Below are positions 32,201-42,506 of a stretch of 57,129 nt of DNA, in pieces. The translations under genes and the position numbers were made by a program. The notes beneath the pieces were generated by a model. That model saw only the letters and a program-made list of their open reading frames with translations. It was not told the DNA's origin and searched no databases. Each line of letters opens with the position of its first letter. Position 1 is the first letter of the stretch. This DNA comes from Nemertoderma westbladi (lineage: Eukaryota > Xenacoelomorpha > Nemertodermatida > Nemertodermatidae): positions 1-57,129 of the forward strand of contig JAUCBJ010006927.1 in assembly GCA_032718475.1 (NCBI GenBank), written 5' to 3'.

Positions 32201-33050
32201 GATCCTCGTCGCTTTGAATGGCTTGCACCAGTAATGCTGTATGCAGACGATCTTGTGTTATAGCTGCAGTATCTGCATAGTCCCCTAACTCTACAATTTC
32301 ATTGCAAATATGGACAATAGACTGGTTGTCTTTTTGTCTAACAGCTAACAAGTCTTTCATATCCACATGGCGATTACGTAATTCTCGAAGATGTCGAATT
32401 ATTGTTTCCAATATGTCACTGACATCGCGACCGGTGTTTGCTGGGATACCTAAAGTGTTATGTACAGTGCGGAGGAACCCAGGTGAGCAGCATTCCCATA
32501 AGGCCGCTACCTGTACCGTTCTTGGTCTCTTTCCTAGTTCCATTAAAGCCGCATAATTTTCCCATAACGCTTGCCATGCCTTAAACCCCCGGAAGTCGAT
32601 ATCTTCCTCCAGACTTTGTGGGCGTTTAGCCGAAAAACGTGGCAACTCCTGAGAAATGGGTTGTACGTGGTCTGGTAGTAGAGGGTTAGATATACTCATG
32701 TTAGCTGTAGAGTTATTTATTCCTTGTTGAGTTCGCCGGGCTTCCAGATCCCGTCGAATTCCCCGCACTTTGGCTGTCGCCTTTGACAAACCCATCTCGT
32801 GTTTGTAAAGTTCGGGGTCTGCATCCGTCGACTCGGCCAAAGGATGTGCTATAACCTCATTCTCTGCTGTCTGGTACTTTTCTACCTTAACTTTCCAATC
32901 TTCAACAAGGACTTCCAAGTAATCCGGGTCTTCATCCCAGTCATACTCCTGTATAGCATTATCAAACATGTTTGAGGATCTTGTACAGGCTGATTTATAA
33001 CCTGCTCTTGAAGATTTCAGCTTTGAGACCTCGACACGTGATGCTGACAT
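29247..33050 (-). CDS. Gypsy Gag-Pol polyprotein (1267 aa to the frame break)
   Basis: Starting at MSASRVEVSK, a Gag with coiled-coil and capsid-like helices is followed by Cys/His knuckles (CSHCGEYRSGQHNC, CTICNKKGHFGTVC). A protease-like region follows, in which I could not find a clear DSG/DTG. RT comes next with FTVDLTKLNGQV, FAKIDLTKGYWQMPL and a box reading VDDIGMG, which differs from the usual YxDD. RNase H has ETDASKLHGLGY and TDHKPLESLF. The integrase HHCC region has HVSHQGIQKT and CEQCQRY. The frame stops at 29247, within the integrase core, where a one-base shift (near 29280) separates it from the remainder at 29145-28393. Confidence 0.85.
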   Translation of the reverse strand: MSASRVEVSKLKSSRAGYKSACTRSSNMFDNAIQEYDWDEDPDYLEVLVEDWKVKVEKYQTAENEVIAHPLAESTDADPELYKHEMGLSKATAKVRGIRRDLEARRTQQGINNSTANMSISNPLLPDHVQPISQELPRFSAKRPQSLEEDIDFRGFKAWQALWENYAALMELGKRPRTVQVAALWECCSPGFLRTVHNTLGIPANTGRDVSDILETIIRHLRELRNRHVDMKDLLAVRQKDNQSIVHICNEIVELGDYADTAAITQDRLHTALLVQAIQSDEDRAKLMAKDPPNFAAARTFLTNLETSRKGAHQIGQDSGGSNYNSCGVYANKPTAYKTRQTAGPVGNFSSGKAVCSHCGEYRSGQHNCPARKAICTICNKKGHFGTVCRKNPRRLNVSHLDSLTIASMKRTSDYLPVTITIENGERYAHPAWPDTWAGVTVMGISDFKHSGLAERIYLQPPLRLEILAIDNKPLIQAGTFQAALSANGYSVQDTIVVCYNIEGFYLSLEACKGFAIVNHDFPQPLQKTKPTPNETIFGNGSKIGSESVQATAEETADINSLTFNYNNNESGFNIIDESKSLKLEPRKLDKEIWSERETWITTLPNEPTSKTFREVSEMLHIKYAVVFDDTDTLKPMCGPVVGEPMKITLKKDAVPYAIHSARQIPYAYREKAKEALDYMVKRGIVEPLGDKPTTWCHPIVIAPKPGSSEIRFTVDLTKLNGQVIRSTYPTKTPTEAVSGFDRNDRYFAKIDLTKGYWQMPLHADSQELTTFITPWGRHKFLRSPMGFISTGDSFSQRGDAAMDDLKVHKVVDDIGMGHSNFRDLIRLVCEVLERCARHGFTVNKVKSILCAEKITFVGYEITHGSIGADGKKLSAIADFPTPTTRTDLRSFMGLVNQLGSFSSEVSSAARPLRELLSTKYEFVWNPSNDKAFIATKQALVSPPVLGMYDPQAETMLETDASKLHGLGYALLQKQDEHWRLIQAGSRFLKDVESRYAIIELEALAILWATQKCHVYLAGMASYTVITDHKPLESLFNKYSMAEIENPKVQAYRAKLATYNFTVSWRKGSKHAIPDALSRAPVSDPEEDDMTPVHNHESQIHVNVIQQAISDVVPDLILDSLRAQANICKDYRALVEAVINGSVADNSNSYIRQFSKISEELSVDKTSSGSLVFRGPRIIIPPNAIKDVLKRLHVSHQGIQKTQRRARQAVYWPGISNNIKTTLDLCEQCQRYHSSNPPEPLIQEQAMPTRPFEMATWTYLNMEDDIT

Positions 33051-33188
33051 TATGTAACTTACTTTTTGGACTGACCTGGTTTATTTTTGTATAGATTCAG
33101 AAATTATTATTTCCCCTCAATATGTTAGTTATGTTGTTATCGCCTTAGAATTTCATCTTCTAACTGAGGTCAACAACTCGCAGCGCCA

Positions 33189-33454
33189 TAGTATGATAAT
33201 AAGTAAGACAGGGCAATAACCAGCAACATAATGTCTATATTATTGTTATTTATAGATAGGCATAAAGTTATTGGAATATAAGCAATAATCTTATATATGT
33301 AATCCGGTTCATTACGGTCAGACGGTACCAACCTACCGGTACTGCAATATTACCCTAGGCTAATAAGTAGTTAATTATATATCTAAATATATTCAGTTTA
33401 AATTTACCGCCCTTATATATTAAGGGGCTAGGCCCTATAATTGATCCTATACCA
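33189..33454 (-). repeat. 5' LTR of the young Gypsy element
   Basis: 266 bp, almost identical to 28094-28359. The primer-binding site starts directly inside it, at 33188 reading leftward. Confidence 0.9.
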
Positions 33455-33459
33455 GTAGG

Positions 33460-34233
33460 CCTACACTATTTTTTATACCAATGAAGACATTAATAAATGG
33501 AAAATAGAAATCACTGTGATTTAGTACTATCATGAAAGGGTTGAGGAAGTCCGATTATAACAAGTCGTTGACGGACCGTGTTCTATGCGAGTCAGTCTTT
33601 CCGCCGAGGAGAAACCAAAACAGTAAACGAGTGTGTTAAAACTAGGAAATTTTGAGATACTTAAAAAGCCGTTTAGGATCTTATTGTGCTGAAAGGCACG
33701 AGAAATCCTTTACACCACCGCTGCGACGCCCTTGTCTGTAACGTAACTGGTAGCTAGGCGCCAGCAGTCAGTTTGTAACTTTTTAACTGGTAGCCAGGCG
33801 CCTACAGTCTGTCTGTAACTGTTAGCTAGGCGCCAGCAGTCCGTTTGTAACTGGTAGCCAGGCACCAGTTAACCATTAACAAACTGGTTCTCAATCGTCC
33901 ACACTAACATGTATGTGTTTATATTAATATATTTTGTATACCAGTAAGGAGGCATTTATAAAAGGTGGAGGTTATTTTCAACATTGAAAGAGAGAAATAA
34001 ACGAAACGAAACAATGTCCAGCAGTCTGTCTGTGACTGGTAGCTAGGCGCCAGGCAGTCTGTCTATAACTGTTAATCATAAGAATGTAATTTAAAGTGAT
34101 AAATTAACATACAATGGTATCTACACTAAGGTAGTTACTAATACTTGTTCTATAAAGGTTTTAATAATTGCCGCCTTTGATTGCCTTTATGAGACTTTAT
34201 TCATTGCATAAGTAATTGCCTTTGTCAAAAGTG
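33460..34233 (+). repeat. Spacer with ggtagctaggcgccag minisatellite
   Basis: Between 33745 and 34060, the unit ctgtaactggtagctaggcg (then ccagcagt) recurs about five times with variation, roughly every 35-50 bp. No gene is seen between the Gypsy element and the FReD promoter. Confidence 0.5.
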
Positions 34234-34241
34234 TATAAATA
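34234..34241 (+). promoter_or_regulatory. TATA box of FReD copy 2
   Basis: TATAAATA lies 92 nt before the ATG at 34326, followed by a purine-rich stretch and a plausible start region near 34262. An ATG at 34267 opens an 18-codon frame that stops at 34321-34323, two bases before the main ATG. If transcription starts upstream of 34267, this would be a short upstream reading frame. Confidence 0.45.
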
Positions 34242-34325
34242 GGAGAATTTTTAGGGCATTAAAACCATGCTCTATCAGAAAATTATCTTAACTTTAGTTA
34301 CAAGTTATTTACAAATACTATAAAA

Positions 34326-36596
34326 ATGTTACCAGTAAGTCTTAAACTATTTTCTCTGCTGTCAGCTCTTTTCCTTTCGCCAGTAAATCCAACAGGCGTC
34401 TGTGGCGATAAAGAAGGGAAGCTGTACCTCATCAACTTTGGGTTGGATGTTCCCTTATGTGACGATGGAAACAATGGAACTAAATCCGGTTTGATTCTAG
34501 AACAGGTTAGTTTCTTATTTAATCCATAAAGTATTCATTTAGCATTTTTATCGTAATTTTTCATTTAATAATTTGCTGTGATAATATAACCCTCCTCTAT
34601 GAATAGTGTTTGATTTATTCTTCAAAGCAGAGAAACGTTTTCTCACAGAATAATTCCATTACCTAAATAAAAGGTTAGCATCCTAAAGAGTGTGACAGCG
34701 CAGATATGACTGTAGCCAATAGCCAGTTCCTCACCAACCGTCTGTTATTTATTCAATTCAGGATTTATTTTTGTTTTTGTCGAGTATTGCAGACTAGTTT
34801 GCTATTCTGTATTTGAATATCCATCCATATTGGGTGTCCAGTTGTCCTTTTTGGTTCTCCAGTTGTCCGTATAGGTTATCCGCGTCTCCGACCATTTGGT
34901 GTTCCCTTGTCCACAACAGGTCTCCCCATGTCGCGTTGGATATCCGTCTGTCCACCCATGTCTGTTTCCCTGTCCACGTTTTATTCCCATGTCCATGTTT
35001 GCTGTCCCGTTGTTCCCACACTATAATCAGCCAGTTTGTCCCCAGCTCATATAAGTTGTCCCCAGCTCATATAAGTTGTCCCCAGCTCTTACCAGTTGTC
35101 CCCCAACTCATATAAGATTTCTTGTAATATTGTAATGTGGTGGACATTTTAACATTTTCTGCCACTCCCTCTTTTTGGAGTAGCATGTAAAATAATATTA
35201 GCGATCATACAGTAACACTTAATAACTTAACCACGTAAAAACAATACCATATTATTCTTTCATCAATAGCTATTTATAATTTATTTATTATTACAGGCTA
35301 ATAATGATGGACAATGTGGAGCCGTTAATGTAAGTGTAATAGTTATATTAAATTATTATTATTATTTTATATCCGCAGTATTGAATCGCAAATTTTCAAC
35401 ATTAAACTCAGATTTACCAGTAATGATTGGACTGGGAGGAAAAAGTTGTGAACAATGTACAATCAATAATATTTTTCTTCCCAATAAATATGATCTGAAC
35501 AAAGGTTTAATTTCTTATCGTCCCAAAGATTTTTATATAAAGCAGACATCACTAATTATACTACCCCACATAAAGGCGGCACAGTGCCATTTTCAAAATT
35601 TGTAACTCTTTCTCATTTGAACCTCATGTGCGCCACACTGCCGCCTTAATCATTTGTAACATAATTATTTGCTAAATTAAATTCCATGCGATTTCATAGA
35701 TATTGTAAGTGGTTAAAAGTTGAGTTGAATTCGTTATTAAAAAACATCTATAATTCCATAGGCCCGCCCTCTAAAAGGAATCGGAATGGATCTTTCCACA
35801 AATCTTACCGGATCTCACACCCCCTCACTCAACGGTATTCACTAATATTTCTAATAAAAATATTTCCTAACAGGTTACAGAATTGGAAGAACAGAATACA
35901 GAGTTGAAAGAAAATATTACACAGTTGAGTGACCAAGTAATCGATATAAATACAACCTTAACTAACCAAGTCGATGAGCTAAAGAACGATGTTAGTTTCT
36001 TTAGCCAATTCTTGTTTGGGCAGGAGATAAAGATTCAACAAACAGTTGATGGTCCGGAGATAAAGATTCAACAAAGAGTTGATGGATCTGTTGACTTCTA
36101 TCGAAACTGGGATGAATATGTTGAAGGATTTGGCGACTCGAATACCAATTTTTGGATGGGGTTGGAGACGATCCACCGGCTGAGTAAAAACGGGGTGAAG
36201 TTGAGAGTCGATTTGTGGTACACTGGATGGGCGTGGGATGTTAAAACCGACCAGTGGGTGAATTACACCAACGAACACCGATACGCGGAATACAAGAACT
36301 TCTCTATCGGATCAGCTGCAACTAATTACACCCTACATGTATCCGGTTACCATGGTACTGCTGGTGACTCATTGGAGTATCACAACGGTTTCCCATTCTC
36401 TACCAAGGACCGCGATAATGACCGCTATGACTTCGTCAACTGCGCCGTAGAACTTACTGGGTCGTGGTGGTACAACTACTGCGCGTGGAGTAACTTGAAC
36501 GGAGAATATGGTGGGGAGTATCCGAAAGGACCTTATTGGCGTCATTTTACTGAAGGGAATCCGGCTTCTCGAGTTGAAATGAAGATTTGGATTTAG
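34326..36596 (+). CDS. FReD lectin-like secreted protein, copy 2 (complete, 3 exons)
   Basis: Exons 34326-34505, 35297-35329 and 35874-36596 join in phase 0 and give 311 residues. Splice sites are caggttagt, ttacag/gtaagt and cctaacag. Residues 1 to about 23 form a hydrophobic signal peptide (MLPVSLKLFSLLSALFLS). Residues 72-112 are a heptad-rich coiled coil (TELEEQNTELKENITQLSDQ), expected to drive oligomerisation. Residues 122-141 contain a tandem duplication, EIKIQQTVDGP/EIKIQQRVDGS. From about residue 132 the protein is FReD, with DGSVDFYRNW, AGDSL, FSTKDRDND, a Cys pair and SNLNGEY. The first roughly 45 residues of a usual FReD are absent, apparently replaced by the coiled coil. Several NxS/T sites are present. 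The family suggests a secreted immune or adhesion lectin; the ligand cannot be read from the sequence. Confidence 0.85.
34800..35110 (+). repeat. Pyrimidine-rich TGTCC repeats in intron 1 of FReD copy 2
   Basis: Intron 1 contains many tgtcc/gtcca motifs, and near 35035-35110 four copies of tataagttgtccccagct or close variants. Short open frames across it are by-products of the repeat. Confidence 0.5.
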
Positions 36597-38100
36597 TAAA
36601 ACTGTAAGTTTTATATAAAATTACTGAATAATTTCAATAGAGTTGCGTTGGAAACTAACTTTTACATTTAATTATAAAATATATAAATAATATTAATATA
36701 ATTATAAAAAATATTAATATATAATATAATTATAAAAAATATTAATATATAATATAATAAATAATATAATATAAATATAATATATATATTATAAACTATA
36801 ATAGTAAATAAAATAAATAAATAAATAAAATAATAAATAGTAGTAAATAGTAGTAAATAATAGAAAATAATAAAAAAATTAATATAATAATAAATATTAA
36901 ATAAAATATTTATATAAATATAAATAAAATATAATAATATATTTGGGTGAAAAGTTAATAATAATTATCTAATACTGTAGTTCCGGATTAAATATCGTTT
37001 TTTACTATGAAATTATTGACTTTAACGTTTTTATTATTTATTTTACAGTTTGAATTCCCAATGAGTTGTAGAAGAGATACTGTACCTCGGCCTACAGTTC
37101 TATATAATTCATTAAACACAACTGATATATGTTACCAGTTTTCAGTATGTGTGATGGTTATGGGTTATATTAGGTTATTGGTTAATGTTTGGTTAACCCC
37201 TTCCAAATATGCTTACTGGTTTATGTTTGGTTAACCCCTTCCATATATCGTGGGTAATCTGGTAAAACCCCTAAGTCGATTTTTGGCCATTTTCAGGTTT
37301 TTGGTGATTTTGGTACCATAGGAATCATATGTCTGTTGATCATTTCCATGACGGTAAATTGTATAATCAATAACAATATAGGCTTGACCATCTTCTGCAA
37401 AAAATGAATGCCTTACTATTGGCATAACCATATCGGAATCAGAAGACATTATTTAATTTATTTTATTGTAAATCAAACAAACAAACAAAGTAAAATTTTT
37501 AAACTAAAACCATTACAAATGATTAATTGTGATTAAAGCAAGATATTATATATAAGATATTTTCAAAAATAATACAGGTCTTAAACTGAAAAAAAATAGC
37601 CTAAATTCGGTTTATTGATTGGTTGATTAACCGGTAGGGAACTACTGTATAAACAAAAAAAATTATTTGGTTCTGCGTAATAATAATAATCACTAATGCT
37701 CGTATACGCCTAGCTGGAACGTGACGGAATCTCATGTATCATACTGGTTGGTTTGTTGATTTGGCGACAGCAGTCGTGGAGTTGGCAATCAATATAATAT
37801 GTGCATGATGCGTGTAGATGGCCACGTCGTTACCATATACAGTATACAGTGGTGGTGGTAACGTGGCAGTGGTGGTAACGTGGTGAAAAGGTGAATAACA
37901 TTAGGGTTAGTCAGTCAGTCGAGTAAGGCGGGCATCGTGAGGTTAGGCTACGCTACGATTGGTTGATGGTAACTGCTGATGGTGACATATGGTGGGGTAA
38001 GGCAGACATCGCGTGGTTAGGCTACGCGTAGGTGAATAAGCAACGATTGGTTGAAGGTAAGGCAACGACGCGAATCAATACTGTTGGTGACAGATGGTCA
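36597..38100 (+). other. 3' flank of FReD copy 2 and spacer
   Basis: 36597-37314 matches the flank of copy 3 (50885-51540) and in part that of copy 1: very AT-rich, with many aataaa strings that could serve as polyadenylation signals. From 37840 to 38090 there are ggtggtaacgtgg and gtaaggc repeats. A 72-codon open stretch on the - strand (37449-37231) has no recognisable domain. Confidence 0.4.
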
Positions 38101-38104
38101 TTAA

Positions 38105-39669
38105 CCCTATTAGTACCGGGCTATAAAATGTTGTACAAATACCGGGAGGGGGTCATATTGACCCCCCCCTCTAAAATCTACAAATATTTACGAAAACGTC
38201 TGATTTTTTGTTTGTACGTAGGTATCACTTGTCTGGATCCGACCGAAAAAAAAAATTTTCGAAAAAATGTACTGGGGTGGTTATATTGCAGCACCAAAAT
38301 TACAAGTAGTGCACAATTTTCACCAAATTTGAAAGTTACATTTTCGGCTAATTATTTTTCAATACAGGTTTTCTGGGGTGTAAAATACATTGGAAAATAT
38401 TAAAAAATGATATCATTACTATAAATTGCTGTTTAGTCCTCTCTGCGTAGGAAAAAAATGAAAAAAACAAGTAACCAGCACTTTTCAGTTAGAACACAAA
38501 ATTTTTAATTCACTTATACGATGCTATAAATTCACATTTTCAGGTTTTCGAGGGCGCTGATTCTAATGGAATACATTTCTAATATGCTAGATCATTGCTA
38601 CTTGTATTTTTCGGCGTAATTTGGCAAATTTTGGTGCTAGCACCAAATTTCGTACCCATCACCAAAAAGTACAAGTTTGCGATGTCCAGTGCAGTTTTTA
38701 TTGATTCCATCGGATTCAGGACCCTCATAAACCCATATAACGCAAGAAACAAGGTGATACTATCTACTTATCAATTTGCATATTTTCCAAAATTTGGTGC
38801 TGGCACAACAATTTTCACCCACCGGCGAAAAATACAAGTTGGACAACTCTTATGAAATTTTTACTGATTCCATTGAATTCAGAACCATCACAAACCTGTA
38901 TAACGCAAGAAACAAGGTGACACAATCAATTGATATATTTGATGGTTTTCAAAATTTGGTGCTAGCACCACATTTTGCACCCACATCCGAAAAATACAAG
39001 TTTGAGATGTCTAGTTCGATAATTATATTTTCCATTGAATTCAGAACAGCCATAAACCTCTAAAACGCAAGAAATAAATTCTCACAAGCAATTTTATCTA
39101 TTGAATGGATTTTCAAAATTTCGTGCTAGCACCAAAATTTGCACACAGCACCGAAAAATACAAGTTTGATACGCTTCGTGCAACTCGTATATATTTCTTC
39201 GAATCCAGAAACCCAAAACAACCCCAATTGCGTAAAAAACAAGTTTCAAACGATCAATTTACAAAATTGACTTATTTCAAAATTTGGTGCTGGCACCAAA
39301 ATTTGGCACCCACCGAAAAAAACAAGTTTAAAATTTCTAAATCAATTTATATGAATTCCATCAAATTTCTAACACCAAATAGAAAATAAATAGTAAATAG
39401 TAAATAAAAAATAGAGATGTTACAATTCATATTTAATGAAATGTAATTTTCAAAAAACGTCTCAAAAAAAGTGCCAAAAGTAGGGTTAAAAAATGGCGCT
39501 ATAACTCGAAAAGTACCCAATATTTTTGAAAACGGTTTTCACTACTAGGAAGACAATAGATTTTTAGGAAAAGTCATAAAATTTCAGATTCCCAACTGCG
39601 TTTGTTTCAGAATTATAATAAAAAAACCACGGGAGGGGTCATATTGACCCCCCCCCGGGTTTAATAGGG
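38105..39669 (+). mobile_element. TTAA-flanked non-autonomous element with a 163-bp tandem array
   Basis: TTAA lies at 38101-38104 and 39670-39673. The ends are CCCTATTAGTACCGGG and, on the other strand, CCCTATTAAACCCGGG, each followed by a hairpin-like gggggtcatattgacccccc. TTAA targets and CCC ends are the piggyBac signature; no transposase is encoded. The interior holds five units of about 163 bp. Confidence 0.85.
38631..39390 (+). repeat. 163-bp tandem repeats centred on ggtgctagcacc
   Basis: The 12-bp palindrome ggtgctagcacc, or a near match, recurs with its ttggtgc at 38631, 38794, 38956, 39120 and 39284, that is every 162-164 bp. Each is followed by the shared strings gaaaaatacaagttt and acgcaagaaacaaggt. 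Confidence 0.85.
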
Positions 39670-39782
39670 TTAAACACCACGATTTAGCGCAGGAATTTGG
39701 CATTTTTAATAGCCCTCCGAGATGTAGCCCGTAGCCCAAGCTAGGGAGGAGTACGCTCAGGACTATGTTTCTCCTACTACTA

Positions 39783-41868
39783 ACGGCCCCCTCCATATTT
39801 TCTTGTCGCATGATCTGTTCTCGTCCAAGGGGTTCGATGTTCTTGCTCCTATTGGGGAATATTGTTGATATTGTGATGGAGGAATGTCACCCTGTCCCCC
39901 CCCCCCCCCCCCCGCCGGTATGTTTGGTACTGGGGTTGATGTTAATATATTGGGGCCCATGCACCTATCCGCAATAATCCCCCCCTCCCCTGGATATATG
40001 TTGTGTCCCTGGAAATTATAGTCATACTGCTGTACCGGTACCGATATAGGCCTATCTACTTCTTGCCTACCTACCGGTATGTACTCCGCGACTTCCGGGT
40101 TTAATCCCGTCGTTCGCGCTACCCTTTCGCCTACTCTATCTCTCCCAGCATGGCCTATAATAGTATGTGCAGTAAGGCCTACAGTATGTCCTGCAGTCTG
40201 CATGTGCCCTTCCGAATTGAAGTTTATTCTTCGCGAATCTCGAATCTCCCCGCGACTACCGTACCCTCGTTCGGCAGCTAAATCCCGTCAGGAAGCTCCT
40301 CTTCGATCCCCACTCCTGTTCTCTTCTTCGTATCGGTACATCCTGTACCCCTCTCCTGGCGTGCAGTGCGTTTCTCCGGGGCGACGGCAATCTCCCGAAG
40401 CTCGACCCCACTGACTCTCCGTCTCCATCTGTCCTACTGACGGCTCGCTATCCGTCCTCGCTCTCCGGTTGCTCCTAGCAATGACTCTTCTACTATCTTC
40501 CCTTCTTCTATCTTCGACCCCTCTATTAAACTCTACTAATCTACTTCTATCTTCGACCTCTCTATTAAACTCTACTAATCTTCTCATATCTTTGACCTCT
40601 CTATTAAACTCTACTAATCTTCTCTCTTCTGACTGGGCTCGACGTTCCGTCGCCCGCCCTCTCGCGACGTCAACCTGTCTCTCTCTGCTCGATCGCACGC
40701 CGCTGGGGATACTCGCAATCCCCCTATTACTCTCCATCGCCGGGTGTTGCGGTTTACCTAATTCGGCCCGCGCATTATCCGCCGACGCCTGTGGGACACT
40801 CTCTGCCCCCCCTCTCTCGCTACTAATCTCTCGTGGTGGTGCGCCCGTAGCCCCCCCCCCCCCCACTCGCCACATCTAACTTCACTATCTCTTACTCCAC
40901 TTCTACACCCCTCTTGTGGGGCATTCTCTGCCCCCCCTCTCTCGCCACTAATCTTATGTGGTGGGGCGCCCGTAGCCCCCCCCCCCCCCCCCACTCGCCA
41001 CATCTAACTTCACTATCTCTCACTTTACTACTACACCCCTCTCTAGTCGACACACTGTCTCTATTACGGCCGGGTCTATTCACCCCCGCCTCTCTCTCTA
41101 CTACTGCGTGGCCTTCCAGGCCCACCTCGGGTTGGCTCACCCCGCTACCTCCTGCCTACCAACTACTTGGCCTGCCAGGCCGCCGTCTGCTGGGCTATAC
41201 ACGTCTGACCAGTTCACATTAATAGCACCATTCCCAATATTATTCGTTAAGTCAATTAAATTATTAGAATTTGAAACAGGATTATTATTTAAATTATTTT
41301 GTGTATTTAGATTTAAATTATTTGAATTATTTTGATTATTTGAATTAATATTTAAATTACTACTACCAGGTAAAATATTTCCTGTAATAAAGGGATTAGG
41401 GTTATTTACTACGGTACTATTAATACCAACATTTCCTAACGTACTACTACTACCCCCCCCCCCCCCCCCCCCCCCCGCCCGTACGGTTACTGTATGTACT
41501 GTACGTGTACCGCACGCTCTGTTCTCTTGCCTCACGCTCTTCGCGTTCACTCTCTTGCTCCTTCCTTCTCCCCATTATCCGCTCTAATTCTTTCACTCTT
41601 AATTTATGCGCCAGATTTATCTTCCGCATCCGTCTTTCTTTTGCGGAGGATGTAGCAGACTCATCGGTTGCGACGGACTCCCGGCGCCCCTCCGTCCTAC
41701 TAACTTTCCCCCGCTTTCCGGGGTTCTCGCTGACCGACGAGACCGAATCCTCGGAGCTAACCTCGGATTCGCCCTCGTGCGGTCCCGCCCAACCCACTAA
41801 CTTAACTTCCCTGGCATCGACTAAGTATGGCCCTATGTACACTACACCAGGCCCCATACCCCTACCCC
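39783..41868 (-). mobile_element. Inverted fragment of the BEL/Pao-like gag
   Basis: Read on the - strand, it matches about 11745-14530 of the complete element: the GPYLV region, the Arg/Glu repeats (much shorter here), an Asn-rich block and the tail containing NIYPGEGGIIADR. C runs on the + strand (39896-39913, 40851-40864, 40976-40992) stand where the complete element has G runs. A stretch of about 125 bp that includes one run is duplicated in tandem (about 40800-41025). Frames are broken in several places; no LTR is attached. Confidence 0.8.
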
Positions 41869-41922
41869 ATACCCCTATTTGTGTCTGTTGAACAAAAATC
41901 ACGCACACCGAGTTGCGAACTA

Positions 41923-42162
41923 ATGAAGCGTGTTGGTGAGTGTATTTCCACCAAATTTGTTCGAAAATATCTCAGGAACATTAATCCTAACGATATCAAT
42001 TCCTATAATTTGATCAGCTTTATCCGTCTAGATCCAGAGTATGGTGATTTGTTCATCAACTCGCATCCAGAGTTACGTGAAGTGTATCGACGGCCCTACG
42101 AATATCGAGCCCGAGAACGTGAGTTGGAAAGAACCATTAAACCGAGGAAGTTTCTTATCTAA
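41923..42162 (+). CDS. Hypothetical 79-aa open frame
   Basis: The frame starts at MKRVGECISTKFVRKYLRNI and contains FIRLDPEYGDLFINSHPE and a Tyr/Arg/Glu-rich end. I do not recognise it. It lies between the inverted gag fragment and a BEL/Pao integrase tail, so it is probably a piece of a mobile element, but its composition is protein-like. The frame continues 32 codons upstream of this ATG into sequence shared with the gag fragment. Confidence 0.3.
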   Translation: MKRVGECISTKFVRKYLRNINPNDINSYNLISFIRLDPEYGDLFINSHPELREVYRRPYEYRARERELERTIKPRKFLI

Positions 42163-42506
42163 TATCTAATATCTAATAAACCTTCTTTTATCTATGGAGA
42201 ACCTTATTCACGACTTTGAAGTTGTTTGAACTGTAGTTGAGAGTGTTTTAAGGTCACTGGAGTTATTTACAATAATCCCTCTATAATATATCCCGTTTAT
42301 TGTTTTAGTTAGAAAAGCCCGTTAACCTGCTCCTTGCCCTCAATTGGTAATATGATCGTTTATTGTTGTGGTTAGAAATGCCTGCCTCTGTAACCCATTC
42401 CTTTCCCTGTATTGTTAACGATATCGTTTTGGTGAAAAAACGGAGTGTTTTGCTGCAGGCCTATGGAAACCGACTATCAGACTGTCAAGGAATCAATAAA
42501 TTTTGA

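Larger units (their letters stand above)
28094..33454 (-). mobile_element. Young Ty3/Gypsy LTR retrotransposon
   Basis: The 266-bp LTRs (28094-28359 and 33189-33454) differ at only about two positions. They are flanked by GTAGG duplications (28089-28093 and 33455-33459). In element orientation the LTR starts TGGTATAGG and is followed by TGGCGCTGCGAG, a primer-binding site beginning TGG. An A-rich purine tract precedes the 3' LTR at 28360-28385. Gag and pol share one long frame on the - strand. High LTR identity means recent insertion. Confidence 0.9.

Noticed and set aside
35381-35605. tRNA or other structured RNA at the AAGGCGGCA/TGCCGCCTT inverted repeat
   Set aside because: Only a 9-bp stem with a loop of over 50 nt is visible; no cloverleaf or polymerase III boxes.
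36134-36596. A diversity-generating retroelement behind the variable FReD codons
   Set aside because: The differences between copies are not restricted to adenines of one template, no template repeat or dedicated RT is adjacent, and the setting is eukaryotic.
41827-41922. Extending the 79-codon frame leftward to 41827
   Set aside because: The added part is antisense to the gag fragment (MGPGVVYIGPYLV side) and has no ATG-supported reason to be coding.
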